Positions 1 to 10,450 of a DNA stretch of 64,000 bases are shown here, piece by piece (the stretch's first letter is position 1; each line of letters starts with the position of its first letter). The notes beneath the pieces are model-generated. The model had not been told where the DNA came from and made no database searches. It worked only from the letters and a program-made list of their open reading frames with translations. The translations under genes were made by a program, and so were the position numbers. Source of the DNA: Incurvaria masculella. Lineage: Eukaryota; Arthropoda; Insecta; Lepidoptera; Incurvariidae. The stretch spans positions 15,376,001 through 15,440,000 of the forward strand of contig OX335655.1 of NCBI GenBank assembly GCA_946894095.1. The letters run 5' to 3'.

Positions 1-9
1 ACGCAACTA

Positions 10-187
10 GGCTGAAATAAATAGTCGTAACAGAAACTAAGACTAACGAAAAGTAGTACATACTTTGTGACGTCATTTGGACACATTTTGTATGGACGAA
101 ATCTCAAATTAATGCACACTGACGACATCGCAAAGTACTACTTTTCGTTAGTCGTAGCTTCTGTTACGACTATTTTTATCAGCCTTA
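10..187. mobile_element. H-family MITE, copy 1 (complete)
   Basis: Short non-coding inverted-repeat element. The first ~50 bases (GGCTGAAATAAATAG..., AACAGAAACTAAGACTAACG) return inverted at the right end (CGTTAGTCGTAGCTTCTG..., TATTTTTATCAGCCTTA). The centre has the TTTGTATGGACGAAATCTC and TGACGTCA-like motifs seen in all H copies. No coding capacity, so any movement would need a transposase from elsewhere. Related copies lie at 12.4, 35.8 and 41.7 kb. Confidence 0.85.
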
Positions 188-1140
188 ATCCGAGTAAAAA
201 GAAAAAAAAGCTAAGCTAAAACGAAGTAAAAGCGTGGGCGAGCGATGCGACGGGTTGGATCGATCACCGAGGGCGAAATTTGCCGGGCTCTGTTTGGGTG
301 CTTGTGCAAAACGAAATTGCCCGCGCGGACCTGAGATAGATGGTAACAGTGAATACGTTTAGCAAACTTTTGGCCGGTATTTAGGTACCCGTACACGGGC
401 AACTAAAGTTGCTCGACTTGCAGCAATCTCTGTCGATTTCGTCGTCACGACTACATCTCCGGCAACATGGTTTATGGTCAAGGTTGGAATAATTCATGGA
501 GCAATTATTTGCCCGCATGTGGCGAGCAAGTGCACGGATACGTGGCAATTCGATAAACAACTCACCGGTGACACGAACAGTATGTAGCGATGTGGAGCAA
601 TATCGCTCCATATCGCTGGGATGATAGCCGAAAATGTATTGGGGTTGCTCTATATTGCTCCATTTGTTGCTCCACTATGTTTGGCAACAGTTGGCCAGCA
701 ATTAAAAACAGCCATAATAATTGGGCTCCTGTGTACATATATTGGTACAATCGCCGCTACCGTGCAACTGCGCAGCAAAACGCATCGGCAATTATCCTAC
801 TTTATTTGCGCAGTTTCAAATACACCGTTTAATTCTCACCAGGCGTCACACAAGGCGATCACTTTCGCCCTTCACATTACAGGAGCGACGAACCTCCAGG
901 AATAACGGGATTCGGGGCGTCTCCTGTTCCCCCTCGTTCCCGGTCCCCGAACCTCACCCCGCCATTGTCTGGTGGATCTTTTTGCGAGAACCGGTCCGCG
1001 AATCCGATCCGTGGATGCCGTTGACATTACACTTATTGAAGGGCGCCGATTGTTAGGAGAAAGTGTTTATTTTTTCGAATACTAATATTCGTATGAATAT
1101 TCTTGTCAGTCCAAGAAGATGAGACACAGCGATACGTGTG
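188..1140. other. No recognised gene or repeat
   Basis: Several overlapping short open frames of 60-111 codons occur on both strands, but none shows a recognisable domain, consistent codon pattern or splice context. A local motif TTGCTCCAT/GGAGCAATA recurs between about 588 and 680. The part from 840 to 1020 is richer in CpG. Nothing functional can be supported. Confidence 0.5.
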
Positions 1141-1320
1141 CAGTTTGGGTTTTTGATGCTTACCTCATGTCAAAAAAGGAAGTAGAAGTACGCCTACAAT
1201 GAGACCCGCTGTCGCTGTCGCAAATTTTCTAGAGCTACCAACCTAACCACGCAAACATAGTCGCAGACGTTTTGGAGTGTTTGTGTTGGTGGGAACTGAC
1301 TTGTCACTTCTTCCTTTTCA
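1141..1320 (-). repeat. P-family dispersed repeat fragment
   Basis: Shares CAAACATAGTCGCAGACGT, GTTTGTGTTGGTGGGAACTG and a AAAAAGGAAGTAGA segment with the P copies near 10.6, 19.0, 25.5 and 26-27 kb. It lies in the reverse orientation relative to the copy at 25.9-27.2 kb. P has no obvious ends or coding sequence; it is an old, diverged repeat that elsewhere serves as target for A, C and E. Confidence 0.6.
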
Positions 1321-1617
1321 CTTCTGTGTATCAGTGTTGACCCACAGCAAGGTAAGCAATCCGAAAAATATTGCTCATTGACCATATATAGAAGTTATGT
1401 AACAGCAAACACTGAAGTACGTTCGGGAAATGATTTCTAAGGCAATTGAGGTCAATGCAAACAGGAAATCTGAGATGACATTTCGGTATTTTACGTATAA
1501 GAAGTTGAACATGTTGTGCATACTTGGTTTGACTGATGGCGGGCAGGTGGTTGGGAGCTGTCAGATCACACAAGGTAAGATTTATTGGTGATCTGAGGTG
1601 CTGTATTGAAATATTCT
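1321..1617. other. No recognised feature
   Basis: Moderately AT-rich single-copy-looking sequence between a P fragment and a tandem duplication. No open frame with recognisable content, no inverted repeat and no known repeat end is visible. Confidence 0.5.
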
Positions 1618-2005
1618 AACAAACATGTTTTAGCAAAATTTGCGAAACTGGATATAAATAATGTGTTAGTAAATAATAAACCGTTGGGTGCCCTGCGACT
1701 GAACATCGTCGCTCAGAAGTCAGAAATGGCACTGCCCGCGTTTTTTTTAATAGTGATAATTTCTACGTTCAAAACTACAACTACAAATGGGTGACGACAT
1801 TATTCCAAAAAAAAATTACATTTACATGTTTTGGCAAGATTTGAGAAAGTGGAAATAAATGATGTGTTAGTAAAAAGAAACCGCTGTCTGGGTTCCCTGA
1901 GCCTGAATATCGCCATATAGCAATATCTCTGCCAGCATAGATGTTTATTTTTGTATAAGTCATAATTTCAACGATCACAGCTACAAGACAGATGAACAGG
2001 CATTT
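1618..2005. repeat. Diverged ~203-bp tandem duplication
   Basis: Two adjacent, similar segments: ACATGTTTTAGCAAAATTTG at about 1623 and ACATGTTTTGGCAAGATTTG at about 1825, each followed at the same distance by ATGTGTTAGTAAA, then a CCCTG..GCCTGAA-type stretch and a ATAATTTC...AACTACAA-type stretch. The offset is about 203 bases. Divergence is substantial, so the duplication is old. No coding frame is shared. Confidence 0.65.
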
Positions 2006-2489
2006 TTGTATGTAGATCAGAAGAAAAAGTATTAAAATTCCCGGCAAAGCCTTTGAAAATTTCAATTAAAATTCGTAACCCCCACACGAATCTCATCGTC
2101 AAGCGTCGACTTGTTAATGGGCTAGCTCTGAATGAATAATAGAAGCCCCACCCATATCCATATGGTTATGGTAAAGATGTTATTGTGTGCGCGCGTGTCT
2201 GTTCGTCTGTCCATTGACTGCGTCCGGCGACTGGCGCCGTATATGGAGGCGACTCCTGCGCACGTAACGGTAATGAATATCCTGTCGATGTCCTTATAGT
2301 CGTAGGTGTGATAGACAATAAACATTGTGACTTTTTTATTGTTTCGATGGTTTTTCTCGAGACGAAGTCATTAAATTAACTGCTGGAATATTTTATATAA
2401 AAATATTGATTATGTTTTTATCGTCTTGCTATAAAACCGTGATGGACAAATTATTATGATGTCTAACCTCTTCATAAACTTAATCGTTG
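2006..2489. other. No recognised feature
   Basis: AT-rich with one CpG-rich patch at about 2185-2270 (GCGTCCGGCGACTGGCGCCG). No recognisable domain, repeat end or RNA gene. Confidence 0.4.
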
Positions 2490-2636
2490 TTTTCCCTATT
2501 TTATGTTACTGGACTGAGATGGCTGTCATGGTATAAAAATAAAACACCTACGTGGGAAATTGGTGTCAGGCCATGTCCTTCTTTATATTGTAGGGCTACG
2601 TTGAACTGCTGGATGGAAAACACAGACAATCTTCAT
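2490..2636 (-). mobile_element. SINE B, 3' part of a copy split by a 7.8-kb insertion
   Basis: Reverse-oriented SINE tail: T-rich start, then GGGAAATTGGTGTCAGGCCA and CTGGATGGAAAACACAGAC, all diverged from the SINE body. The copy breaks at ATCTTCAT. Its continuation, CATTGCCGCTTCGACC, is found at 10451. In intact copies these two segments are contiguous (TTTTCATTGCCGCTTCGACC), so this SINE was interrupted. CAT is present on both sides (2634-2636 and 10451-10453), a possible 3-bp target duplication. Confidence 0.8.
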
Positions 2637-3480
2637 ACTCCGTTGAATGGGGCATTTGAGACATGCATGAATTCGCCCGTCCATGAAATCTTCAGAATGT
2701 GTACAAATACAGGTTTTAAAAATGAATGACTCAGAATCTAACATTTTTTTTTCCCGGAACTTAGGGATTTTGGCCAAAAACACAAAATATGCGGTATCAT
2801 TTGCTGCAAAAATGGCCCGCCAAATTTCTTTTCAATGTCTAATAAAATGGGTTAAAAGGTATATATGTGTTCAGGAATCCAACAATTTTTTTACACAAAA
2901 GCGAGTTTTTTTTAAAAAATACACAGTTTTCGGTCTCATAAAATCGGCAAAATTGGCCAGCCCAAACTGTCGTCACACATTGTTTTTTAATTCTAATCAG
3001 ATCGATAATTTCAAAGAATCCAACAAAATTGTTACTGGCAACACATATATTTTGCAAATGCCCAAATAAAGTGAACAGCATAATTGGCCCGCGCACTTTT
3101 TGAAATATAATGACAATAAAAGATATAATCGAAGATACTTTTAACAGAATCCAACAAAAAAGTTACACGACCGTCAGTTTTGCAGCGTTTAACGCAACTT
3201 TGAATTTCGCGCTAAAACGGCAAGATGAGCGCGGGTGGTAGGCTGAGGCAGGCCGAAGCGGGACGGCAGCGGCGGCTGAGGCACGTGTTTCAATATGTGT
3301 GATTGCGTAAGTGTGCGTGTGCGCCGACCTTTGCTCGAGGCAACGAAACGCTCGAGGCGCGGGGCTTTGGAGTGTGGTGGCAAAGATAATACTAATAATT
3401 ACTTTGGTGGTGCATAATCGAATGTACCTTAAGCGAGCGCGTAGTTGGGAGCTGGCGAGCATTTCGGATGATTTTGGTAA
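2637..3480 (+). repeat. K, left long inverted repeat
   Basis: From about 2679 this arm matches the reverse complement of about 9743-10412 at high identity, e.g. GAAATCTTCAGAATGTGTAC, GGCCCGCCAAATTTCTTTTC, AGAATCCAACAAAAAAGTTA and CAGTTTTGCAGCGT. The inner 200 bases are GC-rich and more diverged. Open frames of 66-128 codons here are mirrored in the right arm and show no recognisable protein, so they are not called genes. Confidence 0.85.
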
Positions 3481-3573
3481 ATAAATTGGTCATGTACGTG
3501 CATAACTCGTGTATGTTTTCTATGGCAAGTGACACATCTTTATAACCGGCTCGACTCGTAGATTCTAGCAGTT

Positions 3574-3689
3574 GTATTCAGAGTGAACTGTAATCATTTT
3601 ATACGGATTATCACTGGACTAACTATGCAAAATAATACATAGGACGGACATAATCCGGGTCGTCAAGTTAGACCGCCCACTCTGAATAC
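3574..3689. mobile_element. L-family MITE, copy 1
   Basis: A 116-bp element with inverted ends GTATTCAGAGTG / CACTCTGAATAC. A second copy of almost the same length and with the same ends lies at 59990-60107. No coding capacity. Confidence 0.75.
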
Positions 3690-3691
3690 TA

Positions 3692-3825
3692 CTTTTTTAG
3701 GGTTCCGTACCCAAAGGATGCCAACTCCGCTCTCCGTCCGTCTATCCGTCCGTCTGTCACAGGGCTCTATCTTATGAACCGTAATAAGTAGGAAGGTGAA
3801 ATTTACACAGAGTATGTATGTATTT
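3692..3825 (+). mobile_element. A element, truncated copy
   Basis: Left half only: TTTTTTAGGGTTCCGTACCC, a (GTCY)n tract (CCGTCCGTCTATCCGTCCGT), then the CACAGGGCTCTATCTTATGA and TTTACACAGAGTATG segments. It stops just before the left end of the next A copy, so the two A elements are head to tail. Confidence 0.85.
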
Positions 3826-3837
3826 TATTTATTTATT

Positions 3838-4150
3838 ACTTTTTAGGGTTCCGTACCCAAAGGGTGAAAACGGAACCCTATTACTAAGCCTCCGCTGTCC
3901 GTCCGTCCGTCCGTCCGTCCGTCTGTCCGTCTGTCACAGAGCTGTATCTCAGTAACCGTAACAGGTAGACAGTTGAAATTTTCACAGAGTGTGTATTTAT
4001 TTTGCCGCTATAACAACAAATAGGTAAGATTAAAAAATAATTAAAATTAAAGGGGGCTCCCATACAAAAAACGTGATTTTTTTGTTTTTTTTTTCTACGA
4101 TGGTACGGAACCCTTCGTGTGCGAGTCCGACTCGCACTTGGCCGGTTTTT
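3838..4150 (+). mobile_element. A element, complete ((GTCY)n-carrying MITE-like repeat)
   Basis: Full copy. Layout: T-run, GGGTTCCGTACCC near the start, (GTCC)n/(GTCT)n tract at 3898-3936, TATTTTGCCGCTATAACAAC, CCCATACAAAAAACGTGA, then GGTACGGAACCCTTCGTG, the interrupted palindrome GTGCGAGTC-C-GACTCGCAC, and CTTGGCCGGTTTTT. GGGTTCCGTACC and GGTACGGAACCC make subterminal inverted repeats. This family, with its hitchhiking GTCY microsatellite, is described from Lepidoptera (recalled, not checked). It is the strongest taxonomic marker in the window. Its right end is the seed of each J monomer that follows. Confidence 0.92.
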
Positions 4151-4306
4151 AATATGTTGTTATATGATTAAAAAAGTAAATAAAATGTTATACCCACCGG
4201 ATTTTTCTTTGAATTAAAAAAAATAAGTGCATTTTATGTTTCCTTCATATTGACTTTTATGTGGCTAGAGAAAATTGATAATGTATTCAACTTATCAGTA
4301 TATTCA

Positions 4307-4530
4307 CTCCATTAGCATGAAAAAAGATCGTCGGTGTATAAAGTATCGGTGAAAATGCGTCTTAACAATGTTTTAAATTTTAAATGTATGGAAATAAAAA
4401 TACCGTCCATCTTTTTTCGCTTATGGAGTCTTTGACTTGCTATCTTTAATGGTGAAAACCTCATTTCAATCTGACCATTAATTTCCGATATATTCGCATG
4501 TCAATACTGTCAAAATTGTACAGTAAAATT
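4307..4530 (+). repeat. Left inverted repeat flanking the J array
   Basis: ACTCCATTAGCATG, AAAAAGATCGTCGGTGTATA, ATACCGTCCATCTTTTTT and CTATCTTTAATGGTGAAAA occur here and, reverse-complemented and in the mirrored order, at about 8880-9115. The J array is therefore itself a palindromic block lying inside the K inverted repeats. Confidence 0.8.
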
Positions 4531-6662
4531 TCAAAAATATAATTAAAAGGAATTTTTACCGATTTAAAAAAAACATGAAAAATATGTTCAATATCGAAAA
4601 TAGGCAACGTTCAATAGGTGAAAATGCCTTAAACAATGTTTTAAATTTAAAAGTATGGAAAATTTACTGTTTTGAGTGTATTCAAATGCGAATATCTCGT
4701 AAATGAGTCGTCAGATTTTAATAAAGTTTTCATCATTTAAAATAACAGGTTGAAGACTCCATTAGCAAACAAAGATGAACGGTATTAATATTTTCACACA
4801 TTTAAAATTTTCAAATTTTTTTAAAGGAAAAGAAAGAGGCATTTATACCGATACAAATGTTTATACCGTATACACAGATTTAAATGAGGTTTTCACCATT
4901 AGAGATAGCTCGGCAAAGACTCCATTAGCAAAAAATATGGAAGCAAAAATTATGAAAATTACATACAAAACTTTTTTGTGTTATATCTTGTACGATGGTA
5001 CGGAACCCTTCGTGTGCGAGTCAGACTCGCACATGGCCGGTTTTTCATGCCCATGGAGTCGTTGACGTGTTATTTTAAATGATGAAAAGTTCATTAAAAT
5101 CTGACGACTAATTTAAGAGATATTCGCATTTTAATACGCTCAAAACAGTAAATTTTCAATACATTTACATTTAAAACATTGTTAAAGGCATTTTCACCGA
5201 TCCAATGTTATCTATTTTTGATATAGAACACATTTTTCATGTTTTATCAGACCGGTGAACAAGCCTCTTTAAAATTGTTTTAAGTTTTAAATGTATGGAA
5301 AATGTACTGTTTCGACAGTATTCACATGCGAATATCTCGGAAATTAATAGTCAGATTTTAATAAAGTTTTCACCATTCAAAGTAATAGGTTTAAGACTCC
5401 ATGAGCAAACAAAGATAAACGGTATTTATATTTTCACACATTTAAAATTTTCAAAAGGTTTTTAAACGAATTTTAAAGAAAGAGGCATTTATACCGATGC
5501 AAATGTATGTACCGTATATACAGATTTGAATAAGGTTTTCCCCATTAGAGATAGCACGTCAAATACTCCATAAGCAAAAAATATGGAATTAAAAAATTAT
5601 CAAAATTACGTACAAAACTTTTTTGTGTTATGCCTTGTAAGACGGTACGGAACCCTTCGTGTGCGAGTCAGACTCGCACATGGCCGGTTTTTCATGCTCA
5701 TGGAGTCGTTGAAGTGTTATTTAAAATGATGAAAACTTCATTAAAATCTGACGACTAATTTATGATATATTCGCATTTGAATGAGCTCAAAACAGTACAT
5801 TTTCAATACCTTAACATTTAAAACATTGTTAAAGGCATTTGTACCAATCTAACGTTTTCTATTTTCGATATAGAACACATTTTTCATGTTTTTTTTAGAT
5901 CTGTGAAAACGCCTTTCAAAAATTGTTTTAAGTTTTAAATGTATTGAAAATGTACTGTTTCGACATTATTCACATGCGAATATCTCAGAAATTAATGGTC
6001 AGATTTAAATAAAGTTTTCACCATTCAAAATAACAGGTTGAAGACGCCATGAGCAAACAAATAACATATTTAAAATTTTCAAAAATGTTTGAAGGAATTT
6101 TAAAGAAAGAGGTATTTATACCGATACAAATGTGTGTACCGTATATACTGATTTCAATGAGGTTTTCACCATTAGAGATAGCACGTCAAAGACTCCATAA
6201 GCAAAAAATATGGAATTAAAAATAGTCAAAATTACATACAACACTCTTTTGTGTTATGTCTTGTATGACGGTACGGAACCCTTCGTGTGCGAGTCAGACT
6301 CGCACATGGCCGGTTTTTCATGCTCATGGAGTCGTTCACGTGTTATTTTAAATGATCAAAACTGTATTAAAATCTGACGACTAATTTACGAGATATTCGC
6401 ATTCGAATGCGCTCAAAACAGTAAATTTTCAATACTTTTAAATTTAAAACATTGTTAAGGGCACTTTCACCGATCCAACGTTATCTATATTCGATATAGA
6501 ACACATTTTTCATGTTTTTTTAGATCGGTGAAAATGCATTTCAAAAATTGTTTCAAATTTTAAATGTATGGAAAATGTACTGTTTCGACAATATTCACAT
6601 GCGAATATCTCAGATATTAATGGTCAGATTTAAATAAAGTTTTCACTATTCAAAGTAATAGG

Positions 6663-7060
6663 TTTTTTTTTTTTTTTTTATGTGACTGGACATGGATGGC
6701 TAATACCACAAGTTCTGTCATGGTATTAGCCCAACACACCACATGGGAACTAGGTGCCATGCCAGGACCTTCCTTATATTGCACGGCTTCATTGAACTGG
6801 ATGGAAAACACGGACAATTTTCATTGCCGCTTCGACCATCGTTCATCCAATGCGATGGTACCAACCCGGGCGGGATAAACCCTACCACCTAGTAAGTAAG
6901 GAAGGGGACCTACAGCTTAACGTGGAATCCGAACCACGGCCAGCCTCTCTCAACGGTCGAATGGTCACCCATCCAAGACCAGACCGGACCCAGCGTTGCT
7001 TAACTTCGGAGAGCGATCGCCGAAGTGTCGCGCCACTGGGCCACTGAGGCTGACGAAGTC
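6663..7060 (-). mobile_element. SINE B variant with a 5S rRNA-derived head
   Basis: Inserted in the third J interval. In reverse orientation: T-run at 6663-6679, shared SINE body (GGATGGAAAACACGGACAAT, CATTGCCGCTTCGACCATCG, ATGGTACCAACCCGGGCGGG), then a head that is not tRNA-like. Read on the minus strand, 6956-7030 contains CCGAAGTTAAGCAACG and TTGGATGGGTGACC, which match the internal promoter boxes (A and C) of insect 5S rRNA in the right order and spacing. The AGGTT flanking both sides fits a short target duplication. Its body belongs to the subfamily with CACATGGGAACTAGGTGCC. Confidence 0.85.
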
Positions 7061-8879
7061 AAGGTTGAAGACTCCATGAGCAAACAAAGATCAACGGTAT
7101 TTTGACACATTTAAAATTTTCAAAGGTTTTTAAACGAATTTTAAAGAAAGAGGCATTTATACCGATGCAAATGTATGTACCGTATTTACTGATTTAAATG
7201 ACGTTTTCACCATTAGAGATAGCACGTCAAAGACTCCATAATAGAAACATATGGAATTAAAAAATAGTTAAGATTACATGCAAAACTTGTTTGTGTTATG
7301 TCTTGTTCGACGGTACGGAACCCTTCGTGTGCGAGTCAGACTCGCACATGGCCGGTTTTTCATGCTCATGGAGTCGGTCTCGTGTTATTTTAAATGATCA
7401 AAACTGTATTAAAATCTGACGACTAATTTACGAGATATTCGCATTCGAATGCGCTCAAAACAGTAAATTTTCAATACCTTTACATTTACAACATTGTTAA
7501 AGCCATTTGTACCGATCCAACGTTTTCTATTTTCGTAATAGAACACATTTTTCATGTTTTTTTAGACCGGTGAAAACGCCTTTTTAAAATTCTTTTAAGT
7601 TGTAAATGTATTGAAAATGTACTGTTTCGACAGTATTCATATGCGAATATCTCGGAAATTAATGGTCAGATTTAAATAAAGTTTTCACCATTCAAAGTAA
7701 TAGGTTGAATACTCCATGAGCAAACAAAGATCAACGGTATTAATATTTTGACACATTTAAAATTTTCAAAGGTTTTTAAACGAATTTTAAAGAAAGAGGC
7801 ATTTATACCGATGCAAATGTATGTACCGTATTTACAGATTTAAATGACGTTTTCACCATTAGAGATAGCACGTCAAAGACTCCATAAGAAAAACATATGG
7901 AATTAAAAAAAAAGTTAAGATTACATGCAAAACTTGTTTGTGTTATGTCTTGTTCGACGGTACGGAACCCTTCGTGTGCGAGTCAGACTCGCACATGGCC
8001 GGTTTTTCATGCTCATGGAGTCGTTCACGTGTTATTTTAAATGATCAAAACTGTATTAAAATCTGACGACTAATTTACGAGATATTCGCCTTCGAATGCA
8101 CTCAAAACAGTAAATGTTCAATACCTTTACATTTAAAACATTGTTAAAGGCATTTTCACCGATCCAACGTTATCTATATTCGATATAGACCACATTTTTC
8201 ATGTTTTTTTTAGATCGGTGAAAATACCTTTCAAAAATTGTTTTAAGTTTTTAATGTATGGAAATTTTACTGTTTCGACAGTATTCACTTGCGAATATCT
8301 CAGAAATTCATGGTCAGATTTAAATAAAGTTTTCACCATTCAAAATAACAGGTTGAAGACGCCTTGAGCAAACAAAAAACACATTAAAAATTTTCAAAAT
8401 TTTTTGAAGGAATTTTAAAGAAAGAGGCATTTATACCGATGCAAATGTATGTACCGTATATACAGATTTAAATGAGGTTTTCCCCATTAGAGATAGCACG
8501 TCAAATACTCCATAAGCAAAAAATATGGAATAAAAAAATAGTCAAAATTACACACAAAACTTTTTTGTGTTATGTCTTGTACGAGGGTACGGAACCCTTC
8601 GTGTGCGAGTCAGACTCGCACATGGCCGGTTTTTCATGCTCATGGAGTCGTTGACGTGTTATTTAAAATGATGAAAACTTCATTAAAATCTGACGAATAA
8701 TTTACGAGATATTCGCATTTGAATGCACTCAAAACAGTAAATTTTCAATACCTTTACATTTAAAACATTGTTAAAGGCATTTTCACCGATCCAACGTTAT
8801 CTATATTCGATATAGACCACATTTTTCATGTTTTTTTTAGATCGGTGAAAATACCTTTCAAAAATTGTTTTAAGTTTTT

Positions 8880-9115
8880 AATGTATGGAAATTTTACTGT
8901 TTCGACAGTATTCACTTGCGAATATCTTGGAAATTAATGGTCAGATTTAAATGAGATTTTCACCATTAAAGATAGCACGCTAGAGACTCCATAAACAAAA
9001 AAGATGGACGGTATATATATTTCATACATTTAAAATTTAAAAAAATGTTTTGAGACATTTTCACCGGTACTTTATACACCGACGATCTTTTTTAATGCTT
9101 ATGGAGTCTTCAACG
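8880..9115 (-). repeat. Right inverted repeat flanking the J array
   Basis: Mirror of 4307-4530: AGACTCCATAAACAAAAAAG, ATGGACGGTATATATATTTC, CACCGACGATCTTTTTTAAT. See the left partner for the matching motifs. Confidence 0.8.
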
Positions 9116-9225
9116 TGTTATTTGAATTGATGAAACTTCACTAAAATCTGATGAGTAATTAACTAGATATTCGCATTTGAATACGCTCGAAACAGTAAAT
9201 TTTCCATACTTTTAAATGTATGGTC

Positions 9226-9714
9226 AGTATTATATGACCGGTGCAAGCGAATTGCGGGGTATTTCACAGGCGTGCTCGGGTCTAGCGCTTTCGGCTCCTA
9301 TTTGCCCTGACGCCCGAGGCACAACATAATTCAATAAGTAAATATACTTTTTCGTACTAAGCTAGTGTGGCACTGAATCCAAGAACGTGATATATCACGT
9401 TCTTCATTCATGAATGTATGTATAATCCACCGTGAATTAATTTGTGATTTATAAATATGTAGTTTATCTAATTTCAGTGATTTATCTTCGCGGAATCATC
9501 TTGCATAAAAATAAAATAACTCAAATTGTATTCAACTTTTACCAAAGTATTTTACTCATTTACATGTGTATATTCGACGATCACTAGCAATTACAAAAGA
9601 ATAATACCTTTATCTAATTGGCGAATTAATTAATTCAAATTTCACATCACACTTTATAAACTCTTGTCCATTATGCAGTATACTACGCATGAAAACGAAC
9701 TATACATAAGTATC
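9226..9714. other. Inner spacer of the composite element
   Basis: AT-rich, no coding. Contains a perfect 24-bp palindrome at 9381-9404 (AAGAACGTGATA and its complement). A GC-richer patch at 9228-9320 includes CTAGCGCTTTCGGCTCC and GCCCGAGGCACAAC. No repeat partner for most of it is seen elsewhere in the window. Confidence 0.5.
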
Positions 9715-10450
9715 ACCAAAGATAATACTAATAATTACTTCGTAATCGGTATCACTAACACAGGCTAAACCCTTTCTTACCACCGCCACCGTTCCCACGC
9801 CACCGCGCCGCACTGCCTCCGCACCGCGCCGCCTACCACCCGCTTTCGCCAAGCTATTTTATCGCGAAATTCAATGTTACGTTATACGCTGCAAAACTGA
9901 CTGGCATGTAAATTTTTTGTTGGATTCTGTTAAAAGTATGTTCGTCTATATCATTTATTATCATTATAATTTAAAAAATGGGCGGGCAAATTATGCCGTT
10001 TACTTTATTTGGCCATTAGCAAAATATATGTGTTGCCAGTAACAAATTTGTTGGATTCGTTGAAATTATCGATCTGATAAGAATTAAAAACAAATGTGTG
10101 ACGACAGATTGGGCTGCCCAATTCTGCCGAGTTTATGAGAGCGAAAACTGTGTATTTTTAAAAAAAAACTTGCTTTTGTGTAAAAAAATTGTTGGATTCC
10201 TGAACACATATATACCTATTAACCCATTTTATTAGACATTGAAAAGAAATTTGGCGGGCCATTTTTGCAGCAAATGATACCGCATATTTTGTGTTTTTGG
10301 CCAAAATACCTAAATTCCGGGAAAAAAAAAATGTTAGATTCTGAGTCATTCATTTTTAAAACCTGTATTTGTACACATTCTGAAGATTTCATGGACGGAC
10401 GATTTAGTGCTTTGGTAAGCCCCAAATTTTAGCTTCATTCATTGGCCTAT
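9715..10450 (-). repeat. K, right long inverted repeat
   Basis: Reverse complement of the left K arm; see 2637-3480. Small indels and substitutions distinguish the arms. The core AAAGATAATACTAATAATTA near its inner edge (9718) is in the same orientation as at 3382, although its surroundings are inverted, suggesting a tiny local flip or chance near-palindromy. Confidence 0.85.

Larger units (their letters stand above)
4151..9225 (+). repeat. J, satellite-like tandem array of ~640-bp monomers
   Basis: The block GGTACGGAACCCTTCGTGTG recurs at about 4997, 5644, 6270, 7312, 7959 and 8586. Spacings are about 647, 626, 1042, 647 and 627; subtracting the ~395-bp SINE inside the third interval gives 647, so two monomer length classes exist. 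Each monomer carries the last ~60 bp of element A (GTGCGAGTC-A-GACTCGCAC, CATGGCCGGTTTTTCATG) plus two roughly inverted arms around GAATATCTC/GAGATATTCGC and ACTCCAT/ATGGAGT motifs. The array ends (about 4307-4530 and 8880-9115) are inverted repeats of each other, e.g. AAAAAGATCGTCGGTGTATA and its complement. No protein coding. Confidence 0.85.
2637..10450. mobile_element. 7.8-kb foldback-like composite element
   Basis: Everything between the two halves of the split SINE. It is bounded by long inverted repeats (K, about 0.75 kb each). Inside are an L MITE, one truncated and one complete A element, a ~5-kb array of J monomers that itself has ~200-bp inverted ends, and a spacer with a perfect 24-bp palindrome. 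No transposase-like reading frame is seen. The structure (long inverted repeats, internal tandem repeats, no coding) resembles foldback-type elements, but this assignment is inferred from structure alone. Outer 40-60 bases of the two K arms are diverged. Stepwise assembly by nested insertions is an alternative. Confidence 0.6.

Noticed and set aside
2683..3069. 128-codon frame in the left K arm
   Set aside because: The same sequence is present inverted in the right K arm with the frame broken at different places; no recognisable protein.
3898..3936. (GTCC)n tracts as independent microsatellites or CRISPR-like arrays
   Set aside because: The tracts always sit at the same place inside element A, so they are part of it. 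No spacer/repeat periodicity and the genome is eukaryotic.
4081..4150. Helitron 3' end (hairpin near terminus)
   Set aside because: Element A has a GTGCGAGTC-n-GACTCGCAC hairpin near its end, but lacks the CTRR terminus and 5' TC, and empty-site evidence shows a T5 duplication, which Helitrons do not make.
6956..7030. 5S rRNA gene
   Set aside because: Only the internal promoter half matches, it is diverged, and it is fused to SINE sequence at both sides. It is a 5S-derived SINE head.
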